DNA of 64,000 bases, from contig JACJXZ010000004.1 in assembly GCA_020636375.1 (NCBI GenBank), forward strand, positions 620,001 to 684,000. Direction: 5' to 3'. Under the pieces are notes generated by a model, which was not told the origin of the DNA, made no database searches, and saw only the letters and a list, made by a program, of their open reading frames with translations. The stretch comes from Lewinellaceae bacterium. Its GTDB lineage: Bacteria > Bacteroidota > Bacteroidia > Chitinophagales > Saprospiraceae. The first letter of the stretch is position 1. Each line of letters opens with the position of its first letter. Of this stretch, positions 9,328 to 16,740 are shown piece after piece. Position numbers and translations under genes: made by a program.

Positions 9328-9747
9328 GTGAAAGTAGTCATCGATACCAACTGCCTCATCGTTTCTATCCCCGGAAAAACCCCGAGTATTGGTTGTACGA
9401 GGCTTTCTCGCAGGGAATGTTCGACTGGCTGGTAAGCAATGAGATTCTTACCGAATATGAGGAGCAGCTTGCTGCGTTCTATTCTCCCAAAACCGCTGAC
9501 TGACCTGGTACTGAAGATTTTGTCGACCGCCTCAAATGTGGTTTTTACCGAGCCCTATTTCAAATGGGCCTTAATCGAAGCAGACCCGGACGACAATAAG
9601 TTTGCCGACCTGGCCATATCGGCGAACGCCAACTATCTGGTCACTCATGACAAACACTTCCGGGTTTTGGATTCCATCCCTTTTCCTACAGTAAAAGTAG
9701 TAGATCTTCCGGCTTTTAAAGCCATACTTTTTCCCGAAAAAGAATAA
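9328..9747 (+). pseudogene. PIN-domain ribonuclease toxin (COG1569-like), frameshifted
   Basis: Three frames are needed to read it. It starts KVVIDTNCLIVSIP (first catalytic Asp), continues after a shift at the CCCC run 9369-9372 as KNPEYWLYEAFSQGMFDWLV and SNEILTEYEEQL (acidic Glu), and after another at AAAA 9489-9492 as LTDLVLKILSTASNVVF, ending at 9747. The last part holds DPDDNKFADLAISANANYLV, with the Asp pair of the active site, and THDKHF. PIN toxins cleave RNA using a Mg-binding acidic cluster. All acidic residues are present, so the gene looks intact apart from one-base homopolymer shifts. Confidence 0.65.
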
Positions 9748-9758
9748 GTAGCTGAATC

Positions 9759-10458
9759 GTGGGCCTGGGAGAAGACGACCCTGCGACGCCCCTGAATGAG
9801 CTGGAGATCACGCAAGCTGGAGCGCACCGCCGTCGCCAGAGGCTATGGCAGTCAAAGAGCGGAAGTCCCGGCATTTATCGCCGGGAAAAGCCATTACTAC
9901 CCGTTCGGCATGAACCACCTGGGGCCTTGCTTCGTCCGCCATAGCCCCAAGGGCGAAGGCGGGCATTGTGCACCGTAGCCTCGGCGAAGGTGTAGTACGA
10001 GACGGTGGCGCCGGCTGTAGCGCAGCGGAAGTCCCGGACGTAGCTTCGGGAAGAATAAGTACCTGTATAATGGCAAGGAGCTGAATGAGGATTATGAGAT
10101 CAACCTCATGGATTATGGGGCCAGGTGGTATGATGGGGCGATTGGGAGGTGGACGGCGGTGAATCCGTTGGCGGAGGAGTACTATCCCTGGTCGCCTTAT
10201 AACTATGCATTAGGAAACCCCATCCGATTTATTGACCCTGCCGGAAGAAGCGTTGACAATATTATTATTGATGCGGATGGCAATGAAACAAAAGAAAAGG
10301 AGATTTTATATGGCCTCCAAAAGTTGACGAATGACCAGTTAGATATTTTCAAAGGGGAAGTGGCAATAGTGGCAGCAGGAACAGCTAATCCAGGTAAAGA
10401 CCTAAAAAACGGAACAGCATTATCAACAAATACTATCCGAAACATCAACCTTTTTTAA
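9759..10458 (+). pseudogene. RHS remnant 2: core end with a short tip, broken by small repeats
   Basis: The core text GLGEDDPATPLNELEIT, YYPFGMNHLGP, then KYLYNGKELNEDYEINLMDY and GARWYDGAIGRWTAVNPLAE is interrupted three times by short palindrome-rich inserts (about 9815-9884, 9930-9994 and 10015-10051). From 10108 the frame is open to 10458 and leads through FIDPAGRSVDNIIID into a short A+T-rich tip (KEKEILYGLQKLTNDQLDIF...) that stops after about 75 residues. No known toxin motif is visible, and no immunity gene follows; the next gene is an antitoxin. This is a decayed cassette. Confidence 0.7.
9815..10051. repeat. Three short REP-like inserts in RHS remnant 2
   Basis: Compared with the intact cores, extra blocks sit at about 9815-9884, 9930-9994 and 10015-10051. 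Blocks 1 and 3 share GCGGAAGTCCCGG. Blocks 1 and 2 share GCCATAGCC in opposite orientation. Block 2 contains CCGCC..GGCGG pairing around CATAGCCCCAAGGGCGAA. They look like small REP-type palindromes that entered the fragment after it was no longer translated. Confidence 0.5.
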
Positions 10459-10494
10459 TGATAAAACCGTTATCTTTATGTTTACAAAAAACTA

Positions 10495-10827
10495 ATGATG
10501 ATGAGTGCTGTAGAAATCAGAGCCGAGATCAACGCTTACCTGGAAAAAGTGCAGGATGAGAGCTTCCTCAAAGTAGTTCACTCTATGCTGAATACCTACG
10601 TTCAAGAGCAAGAAGATCCCATTGAAGGATATGATATACACGGCAACCCAATGAGGGCCAGCCAGCTGATGAACAAATATGAAACTGGCCTGGCAGCAGT
10701 AAAACGGGGCGATTTTATCACGGTTGAAGAACTGGAAGAAAGGTCAAACAATGGCTCTCCGATACAAAGTAATCATTACCCCGGACGCTCAGCAGTGCAT
10801 ACAAGACATAACAGGTTACTTAGCTGA
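10495..10827 (+). CDS. Antitoxin of a RelE/ParE-type module (apparent frameshift near its end)
   Basis: The start is MMMSAVEIRAEINAYLEKVQ, with the helical heptad-like pattern of Bacteroidota addiction-module antitoxins. As read it is 110 aa, but its last 30 residues overlap the toxin gene out of frame. One more A in the AAA run at 10739-10741 gives the tail EELEEKVKQWLSDTK and a stop at 10770-10772, a normal ~92-aa antitoxin that overlaps the toxin start at 10751 by about 20 bases. It would bind and neutralise the downstream toxin. An AT-rich region with TATCTTTA lies upstream and may be the promoter. Confidence 0.68.
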   Translation: MMMSAVEIRAEINAYLEKVQDESFLKVVHSMLNTYVQEQEDPIEGYDIHGNPMRASQLMNKYETGLAAVKRGDFITVEELEERSNNGSPIQSNHYPGRSAVHTRHNRLLS

Positions 10828-11077
10828 AAATGTATCTTTGGAAACGGCCACCAAAGTTAACCAAGCTATCATTGATACTATCAATAGCTTGAAAACCTTC
10901 CCTGAGCGTAATGATGTTGCCAAAAACATTAGCAAACGAAGCACCATCTACCGGCGCGTTATGGCCATGTCTTACCGTATCGTTTACACTGTCAATAAAG
11001 ATGAAGTACAAGTTATTGTGGTTGATGTTGACTACGGCCCAAGGAGCCAACAGCGGCTAATACACAAGCTCAGTTGA
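10751..11077 (+). CDS. RelE/ParE superfamily toxin
   Basis: 108 aa from ATG 10751 (MALRYKVIITPDAQQCIQDI). This start fits the family N-terminus better than the in-frame ATG at 10724. The pattern is typical: beta strand YKVIITPDA, helices, FPERNDVAK, then IYRRVMAMSYRIVYTVNKDEVQVIVVDVDYGPRS, the RelE/ParE core with basic and aromatic residues. Members either cleave ribosome-bound mRNA or poison gyrase; ParE-like is a reasonable guess because of YRIVYTV....V..V, but the target cannot be decided here. Unlike its antitoxin it reads through without a shift. Confidence 0.8.
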   Translation: MALRYKVIITPDAQQCIQDITGYLAENVSLETATKVNQAIIDTINSLKTFPERNDVAKNISKRSTIYRRVMAMSYRIVYTVNKDEVQVIVVDVDYGPRSQQRLIHKLS

Positions 11078-11384
11078 CTCCTGCTGCCCCCCACGCAGTA
11101 AAAAGGCGTTCGGGAGCTGCTCTACTCCCTGCCCGGTAGCAGCAGGCTCGTCGGGAGCTCGCATTGCTCGCCAAGCTAACCCGCCGCCAATACCCAATAG
11201 CATGGAGCCTTAATCACCGGCATCAAACCCCGGCTAAGCCATCCAGGAAGGGAAGGATAAATGTTGCCCACCATTTACATCCAAACTATAGGCGAGAAAT
11301 GCCGGGAAACCCACCTCTGGAACCTGGCAGAAGTGTATCAAAAAAAGTCTCCCTGAAAAAACAAGTTCCTCCCCCATAAACACC
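11078..11384. other. Gene-free stretch between the RelE/ParE module and the next RHS cassette
   Basis: No open frame with recognisable similarity to neighbours was found. The region is G+C-rich at first, then mixed. It lacks core text until about 11385, where the pre-core segment (PPSEECNLPDLGCTAPERAEQ) begins in the frame used at 11494. It is probably debris of the same rearrangements. Confidence 0.4.
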
Positions 11385-11493
11385 GGCTTCCCAGCCGCCC
11401 GGCGACATAGGCCACGGCGGCCCGCCCTCCGAAGAATGCAACCTCCCGGACCTGGGCTGCACGGCGCCGGAAAGGGCGGAGCAGTCCGAGTCG

Positions 11494-13584
11494 GTGAACT
11501 ACATCCAGAACGAGATGTGCAACATCGATCCGGCGGCCCTGGAGTACCCCGTCACCCTGTACCTGGTTCAGTTGTGCGACGGCTCCACCATGTACATCCT
11601 GGGCGACGGGCTGCTGGAAGAGCTGGAAGGCCCCCACCTCGTCCTGGACGAGCTTGTAATCGAATCGCCGGCTCAGGAGTTCAGCGTGGTAGTGACGCTG
11701 CGCCGCCCCCTGTTCGCCATGAAGTTCGAGGAGTACGAGCCCAACGGCAATATCAAGGAGCAGCGCTGGAAAATCACCAACCGGGCGCCTAAGAGCGTGT
11801 TGGGGTTTTGTTTTCGATGCCGAAAATGGCCAGATTTGGGTTCTCACAAAGCGATTTTTTCGCCTCGTAGTGGTGCTACGAGGCGAAAAAATCGTACAGT
11901 GAGGTTCCATAGATGGGCATTTGCAGGCCGAAGGATAAAACCCCAACACGCTCTAACAATATACCTACAGCTACGATGCGCTCAACCGGGTAACCGGCGC
12001 CCCTTACGGATACCTGTACAGAAGCCCCAGCCAGGGCATCCTGGCTGTACAGTCCAACAGTATGCCGCCCCCAGCTTTGGCTACGACGCGGTGGGCAACA
12101 TCACTACCATCAAACGCCTGGGCATGGTAGCCGGCGTAGATTGCTTTGAGCCTAAAACGATCGATAACCTGAGCCTCGTTTATGACCCTGCGAGCAGCCG
12201 GCTCAACAAGGTCATAGACACCGCCCCAATAGACGGCAGGCCATACGGCTTCAAGCCCGGGGCAGGCAGTAACGCCTTCTACGGCCATGATAAAAACGGA
12301 AATATAACATACGACTCACACAAGGGCTTGGACATGCACTACAATTTCCTTAATTTACCTTCTCAGATTGGCCAAATGAGGCTAACCTACGACGCCACCG
12401 GCCGCAAGTGGAGCAAAGACGGCGAGTTTGGCGTCACCAGCTACGTTTCGGGCATCGAGTACCACGACGGGAAACTGGAGGCGATCTATGCGCCGGACGG
12501 CCGTATGGTGGCGGAATACGCTGGCGGGCAAATAACAAGGTACCGGGCGGAGTATTTTCATCAGGACCATTTGGGTAATACGCGGCTCGTATTCTCCGAC
12601 TTCAACCAGGACGGCATCGTGGGCCTGGGAGAAGACGACCCGGCGACGCCGCTGAATGAGTTGGAGGTTACGCAGGAATCGCATTACTATCCATTTGGCA
12701 TGAACCACGATGGGCCTTGGTACGAGACGGTGGCGCCGGAGAACAAGTACCTGTATAATGGCAAGGAGCTGAATGGGGATTATGAGATCAACCTCATGGA
12801 TTATGGGGCAAGGTGGTATGATGGGGCTATTGGGCGGTGGACGGCGGTGGATCCGCTGGCGGAGGATGCTCCTGATTGGACTCCCTACCGGTTTGCCTTT
12901 GACAACCCATTAAGCTACATCGACCCGGATGGCCTGTTTGAGACGAAAAAAGAGGCAAAGCAATACGCTAAGGATAATGGAATCAGGACGGGGCTGTTCA
13001 GCCAGAACAAAGTCCGGGAACAAAGCGATGGCACCTACGCCATTGAGAACGAGAGAGAAAAGACCGCTATAAGCGACCTGGGAGGGGATTTAGGCGTGAT
13101 GACCGCTACAATGGTGTCTCCGACTGATGTGATGGATAGTAGGGTTGTTAGCGATGGTAATCCCTGGACTTCAAGCGACATACGATTTGAACATGTACTT
13201 CGGGATGGATCGGTAGTGGATGGTGGGCCGGCGTTGATTACAGGGACTGCTCCAACTCCTGGCAAACCTCATTTAAACAGTAATAAAGCTGTAGGTGATT
13301 TTGCCACCTATACCATTAAGGTTTTAGGGCGAATATTCAAAATTGGGAAAGCAGATGTTGGAAGAGTGACAAAGTCAAGTGGCTTACCGACCCGAGTGCA
13401 TCAGCAAGTGAGAAAACTGACTAAAAAGTACGGTCAGGGTAATGTTGACGCAAGTATTTCTCCAATAGGAAAAACGACAACTAAGGAGGCAAAGAGAATC
13501 GAAAAAAGCGTTTTGAAAAAAATATTTAAACGAACAGGTGAAGTTCCTCCTGGCAATCAAAGAAGCTTTAAACCCGGACAATGA
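11494..13584 (+). CDS. RHS remnant 3 with a GIY-YIG-like nuclease tip
   Basis: 696-aa frame from a GTG; no true N-terminus. Residues 1-85 repeat the pre-core segment (NYIQNEMCNIDPAALEY). About 54 residues encoded by a palindromic element follow (11793-11953), then a stretch read in the wrong RHS frame. From about residue 190 the text is good: FGYDAVGNI, YDATGRKW, MVAEYAGGQITRYRAEYFHQ, KYLYNGKELNGDYEINLMDY, DGAIGRWTAVDPLAE. The tip after DPDG ends ATYTIKVLGRIFKIGKADVG, SGLPTRVHQQVRKL, AKRIEKSV and GEVPPGNQ. The spacing Y..I..KIGK..R..Q..E resembles T5orf172/MUG113 GIY-YIG nucleases. It is coupled (ATGA) to the next gene. The tip is probably a DNase; as a whole protein it looks dead. Confidence 0.68.
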   Translation: MNYIQNEMCNIDPAALEYPVTLYLVQLCDGSTMYILGDGLLEELEGPHLVLDELVIESPAQEFSVVVTLRRPLFAMKFEEYEPNGNIKEQRWKITNRAPKSVLGFCFRCRKWPDLGSHKAIFSPRSGATRRKNRTVRFHRWAFAGRRIKPQHALTIYLQLRCAQPGNRRPLRIPVQKPQPGHPGCTVQQYAAPSFGYDAVGNITTIKRLGMVAGVDCFEPKTIDNLSLVYDPASSRLNKVIDTAPIDGRPYGFKPGAGSNAFYGHDKNGNITYDSHKGLDMHYNFLNLPSQIGQMRLTYDATGRKWSKDGEFGVTSYVSGIEYHDGKLEAIYAPDGRMVAEYAGGQITRYRAEYFHQDHLGNTRLVFSDFNQDGIVGLGEDDPATPLNELEVTQESHYYPFGMNHDGPWYETVAPENKYLYNGKELNGDYEINLMDYGARWYDGAIGRWTAVDPLAEDAPDWTPYRFAFDNPLSYIDPDGLFETKKEAKQYAKDNGIRTGLFSQNKVREQSDGTYAIENEREKTAISDLGGDLGVMTATMVSPTDVMDSRVVSDGNPWTSSDIRFEHVLRDGSVVDGGPALITGTAPTPGKPHLNSNKAVGDFATYTIKVLGRIFKIGKADVGRVTKSSGLPTRVHQQVRKLTKKYGQGNVDASISPIGKTTTKEAKRIEKSVLKKIFKRTGEVPPGNQRSFKPGQ
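11793..11953. mobile_element. 161-bp MITE-like palindromic element with TAA target duplication
   Basis: The ends GAGCGTGTTGGGGTTTT and AAAACCCCAACACGCTC are perfect inverted repeats. The centre is a perfect stem of TTTTTTCGCCTCGTAG with its complement around TGGTG. Both flanks read TAA (11790-11792 and 11954-11956), a three-base TNA duplication. TNA duplications with GAG-type ends are known for the IS1031 subgroup of the IS5 family, so that transposase type could have moved it. It sits inside RHS text. Confidence 0.7.
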
Positions 13585-14000
13585 TGAAACTATTTATTAA
13601 TAGTGTGAAATTCAGCATCCCTTTTATGTTTCCTGACCCAGAGGACCTAAGGCGGGAAATACAAGATAGGATTAGCTTAGTCATTCAGGAATCCAGCGAG
13701 TTCAATAGTAAACATGGAAAGGCTGACCTAGCATTTATTATTGTCCTTGACAAAAAAACTGAGGATTTAGAAGTGAAAGGGCCTACTGCGGACAAAGAAT
13801 TGGTTGATTATGCAATATGGTTACCCTATAAAAAAATTAAGCTCAGCGAAAATTATAGGATAGCATATTTGAATTATTTGAAAAGCGGGATACTGAAAGT
13901 ATTGGCTAAATATGATTTCGAATTAGGCCATGTAAAGGAAGTATTCTCATTGATAGAACAGAAAGAAAAAGAGAATGCAGCTAGAGAAGATCCCCTTTAG
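13581..14000 (+). CDS. Candidate immunity protein for the GIY-YIG-like RHS tip
   Basis: 139 aa, MMKLFINSVKFSIPFMFPDP onward. It shows no signal peptide or clear membrane segment, so it is probably cytoplasmic, as expected for protection against a nuclease. The mixed alpha/beta pattern has charged C-terminal helices (EVFSLIEQKEKENAA). I do not recognise the family. Its ATG overlaps the RHS stop as ATGA (13581-13584), the classical arrangement of a polymorphic-toxin tip and its immunity gene. It is A+T-rich compared with the RHS core. The immunity role is inferred from position only. Confidence 0.6.
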   Translation: MMKLFINSVKFSIPFMFPDPEDLRREIQDRISLVIQESSEFNSKHGKADLAFIIVLDKKTEDLEVKGPTADKELVDYAIWLPYKKIKLSENYRIAYLNYLKSGILKVLAKYDFELGHVKEVFSLIEQKEKENAAREDPL

Positions 14001-14007
14001 AATACTG

Positions 14008-14024
14008 CCTGCTCGCTGATTACC
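14008..14024. repeat. Cassette-junction motif CCTGCTCGCTGATTACC
   Basis: The same 17 bases occur at 14008-14024 and 16389-16405, and CTGCTCGCTGA again at 16511-16521. The first copy starts 8 bases after the 139-aa immunity gene's stop and the second 68 bases after the 255-aa lipoprotein's stop. After each copy RHS text resumes at a different point. This marks cassette joints. Confidence 0.6.
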
Positions 14025-14027
14025 TAT

Positions 14028-15549
14028 CATACTCCCAGCTACGATTCCGGCATCAAGTACGAGCTACGCCTCGGGCATCGAGTACCTCGATGGGAAACTG
14101 GAGGCCATTTATGCCCCGGATGGGCGCATGGTGGCGGAGTATTCTGGTGGGCAAATAACAAGGTATCGGGCGGAGTATTTCCATCAGGACCATCTTGGTA
14201 ATACGCGGCTGGTGTTCTCCGACTTCAACCAGAATGGCCTGATCGAGCTGACGGAAGAGGACCCGACAACGGCGATCAATGAGCTGGAGATCACACAAGA
14301 AGCGCACTACTACCCGTTCGGGATGAACCACCTGGGGTCGTGGTATGAGACGGTGGCGCCGGAGAATAAGTACCTGTATAATGGCAAGGAGCTGAATGGG
14401 GATTATGAGATCAACCTCATGGATTATGGGGCAAGGTGGTATGATGGGGCGATCGGGCGGTGGACGGCGGTGGATCCTTTGGCGGAGGAAAGAAGCTGGG
14501 TGTCGCCATATAATTATGTTCAGAATAACCCAATATTGAGAATTGACCCTGACGGAGCGCTGGACAGCCCGATTTTTGGTAGGGATGGAAAGTTTTTGGG
14601 GACAGACTCTAAAGGCTTTGAAGGGGATATTGTCATTATGGATGAAGATAAATACAACCTCCTGACAAAAAACGGTGAAGAAACTTTGGATCATGGCCAA
14701 GTAATGAAATGGGCGGAGTTTAGCCCCCATGCACAAACCCTAGATGATTATGTTGCTAATGACTTTGATTTAAGCAAATCAAAAGATAGAGAATTTCTGA
14801 TTGTAACAGATTGCGTAGCTGCCTTTGGTGATCCGCGGCCCGACATTGGAAGGCCATAATCCCGTAGGGATGTTAGTCCATTGCCAGGGCCGTGAGGCCC
14901 TGGTTGTCATAGAGGCGTTCCCAGAGCTCTGTAAGAGCGATAGCCCAAAAGGCGCCAGGGCATTGCGGCGATTGGCTGTCGTCCTTACAGGACTAGGGCG
15001 TACATGGCCATTAATCCAGGGCCTATCGGCCCTGGCAATGAGCCATCGTCCCTACGGGACTAAGGAGACACGGCCGCTACCCTTTGCCCCTTCCAGCTAC
15101 GCAATCCGTTACAATCAGGAGAATTTCTTTCTGCGGTCTTCACAAATTTAATTTCAGCAGCAAATGAAGAAGGTATTATAAGCTATAGCACCTCTCGGCT
15201 AGAAAATGGGAGGTTTAGGATAGGCGTTGAAAGTGCCGGATCAGCTCATTGGTATGATGCTGGCGGTAAAGATCGTATAACAGTAAATATACAGCCGATG
15301 TCATACGAGGAGTCACAGGAAGGCTATTTTTCTGGGACACAAAGTGTTCACTTCTTAGGTAATTCAGGTAATGAAATAAATATTTTAGGTGTACATGAAC
15401 CCATGCACCGTAAGCATCCGGGGCCTGCTGGGCATCCAATGATAGACCCGTTTGTCTTAAATCCTAAAACGAACCCGGCAATCAGTTTGGCGAGTTCTGC
15501 TTATAAGGCAAAGGTAGAAAGGCGTATAGCGAGGAACAAGAAAAAATAA
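14028..15549 (+). pseudogene. RHS remnant 4 with an HExxH-containing tip, split by a 322-bp MITE
   Basis: Core text begins in mid-sequence (SYASGIEYLDGKLEAIYAPD) and runs through KYLYNGKELNGDYEINLMDY to RIDPDGALDSPIF. The frame open from 14128 stops at 14859, inside a mobile element (14797-15118). Removing the element and one 8-bp duplication joins SKSKDREF to LSAVFTNLISAANEEG without a shift. The tip then runs on to 15549: SRLENGRFRIGVESAG, ITVNIQPMSYEE, INILGVHEPMHRKHPGPAG, ending in a basic tail. HEPMH fits HExxH, but the related tip at 18 kb has HEYYGH, so the motif may be coincidental. The toxin is disrupted; its putative immunity gene follows 4 bases later. Confidence 0.72.
14797..15118. 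mobile_element. 322-bp MITE-like palindromic element with 8-bp target duplication
   Basis: The 25-bp terminal inverted repeats, beginning CTGATTGTAAC, match at 24 of 25 positions. Both flanks read GAGAATTT (14789-14796 and 15119-15126). The arms stay complementary inward (TAATCCCGTAGGGA / TCCCTACGGGACTA; CCATTGCCAGGGCC / GGCCCTGGCAATG), so the element can fold as one hairpin. It has no coding capacity. Precise removal restores the RHS tip frame, showing it is a real insertion. Its transposase is not in the window. Confidence 0.85.
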
Positions 15550-15553
15550 TAGT

Positions 15554-16321
15554 ATGCGTACTTTATTAACTCTAACAGCAATTTGCTACATGTTTACATT
15601 TTCGTGTACAGTTCACCCTGAACTTGTAGGAAGTTGGGAAACAACATATTTTGACGAGGATGCAGCGAGCGATTTAAACTTTTTCTTCAATGATTTTGAT
15701 CTTTTTGATCCACTAGTTTACACTCCTGTGGTTCAAGTCAGCGAGGATAGCATCGATTACCCATTAGGAGTAGGTATGAAAAAGGAGCATGGCTTAGGGG
15801 GGCTGGCTATGAATTACTCTTTCGATGGTTCGACTCTAGAAATATTCGATGGACAAGAAAAAGAGGCTTTTCATGTAGATTTTGTATCAAGCGAGTCTTT
15901 TTGCCTGTTTAAGGGAGGAAGAAAGGTTGTATGTTTTGAAAAGGTGAGGAACTTGAGTGATTGTTCCGAGTATTCAATCAGTTTGCAAGTCGCCAATGAA
16001 TACTATAAGCATAATATCTTCGTAAATGATGAGGGTGAGGCTGTTGTATCAAGAGAAGGGGTTAAATCTGACACTATTAATACAACCTTAAGCCCATATG
16101 AAAAACAGTATTTAGATTATCTAATAAGCCTGATTGATTTTAATGGAAAAGATAAAGATATAAATCAAAAAATAGGAGGGGACTACTCGGAGTATAAGTT
16201 AAAAATAGAGTGTGAAAACGAGTTAGCTCTAGATGAGACACTTCGTGGGCTTATGGATATATCTTTTGGATTAAGGGCGTTACTGGTTAATTTAGAAAGC
16301 TATAGCAAGAAAGAATTTTAG
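15554..16321 (+). CDS. Lipoprotein, candidate immunity protein for the split HExxH tip
   Basis: 255 aa. A 17-residue leader MRTLLTLTAICYMFTFS ends at Cys-18, a lipobox-like site, so it is probably an envelope lipoprotein. The rest is acidic and unrecognised (ELVGSWETTYFDEDAASDLN; later YSISLQVANEYYKHNIF). The start lies 4 bases after the RHS tip stop (TAATAG then TATG), consistent with translational coupling. A membrane-anchored immunity protein suggests that the tip acts in the periplasm or at the envelope. It is strongly A+T-rich relative to the RHS core. The function is inferred from position only. Confidence 0.58.
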   Translation: MRTLLTLTAICYMFTFSCTVHPELVGSWETTYFDEDAASDLNFFFNDFDLFDPLVYTPVVQVSEDSIDYPLGVGMKKEHGLGGLAMNYSFDGSTLEIFDGQEKEAFHVDFVSSESFCLFKGGRKVVCFEKVRNLSDCSEYSISLQVANEYYKHNIFVNDEGEAVVSREGVKSDTINTTLSPYEKQYLDYLISLIDFNGKDKDINQKIGGDYSEYKLKIECENELALDETLRGLMDISFGLRALLVNLESYSKKEF

Positions 16322-16388
16322 CCACGCAGCGATTCCCGATTTGGCACCTAAGAACCTGAAAAAGAATGGCTTGCAGCCAGAGTCGGCA

Positions 16389-16740
16389 CCTGCTCGCTGA
16401 TTACCCAGCTCCAACCTGACCGATATCCTGGGACGCCAGTATAAGTTCATCGATGCACTGGGGGTTGAAACGGAGTATGTCTACGATAACCGCAGCGTCC
16501 CCGCTAGTATCTGCTCGCTGACAACTTACTTTTTTGTCCAGTTCCTTCCGGTGCCGCAACAAACGGCACAGTGTGAATGACCCCGCCTTCTGAAGAGTGC
16601 ACGCCGGCGCCTCCTGTTTGTACGCAGGTGGATAGGCAGGAGCAGGAGGAATCGGTTGCCCTGATCCATAGTGAGATGTGTAATACGGGCATTTATCCGG
16701 GCGCCGAAGTACTATCGGTATTCCTACGGCCCGTACAGGC
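16389..16740 (+). pseudogene. RHS scraps: linker text and a diverged pre-core copy
   Basis: After the junction motif, RHS text LTDILGRQYKFIDALGVETE and VYDNRSVP appears, then the motif recurs at 16511. From about 16575 a frame reads TPPSEECTPAPPVCTQVDRQ, EQEESVALIHSEMCN, a diverged copy of the pre-core segment at 11.4 kb, ending in a stop at 16743. These pieces are too short and disordered to encode a protein. Confidence 0.55.

Noticed and set aside
11770..11960. Novel basic domain (about 54 aa) within the RHS protein
   Set aside because: It is translation of the 161-bp palindromic element, not protein-coding sequence in origin.
14860..15151. 108-aa + strand frame (from 14825) inside the split RHS tip
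   Set aside because: It is mostly translation of the 322-bp palindrome.
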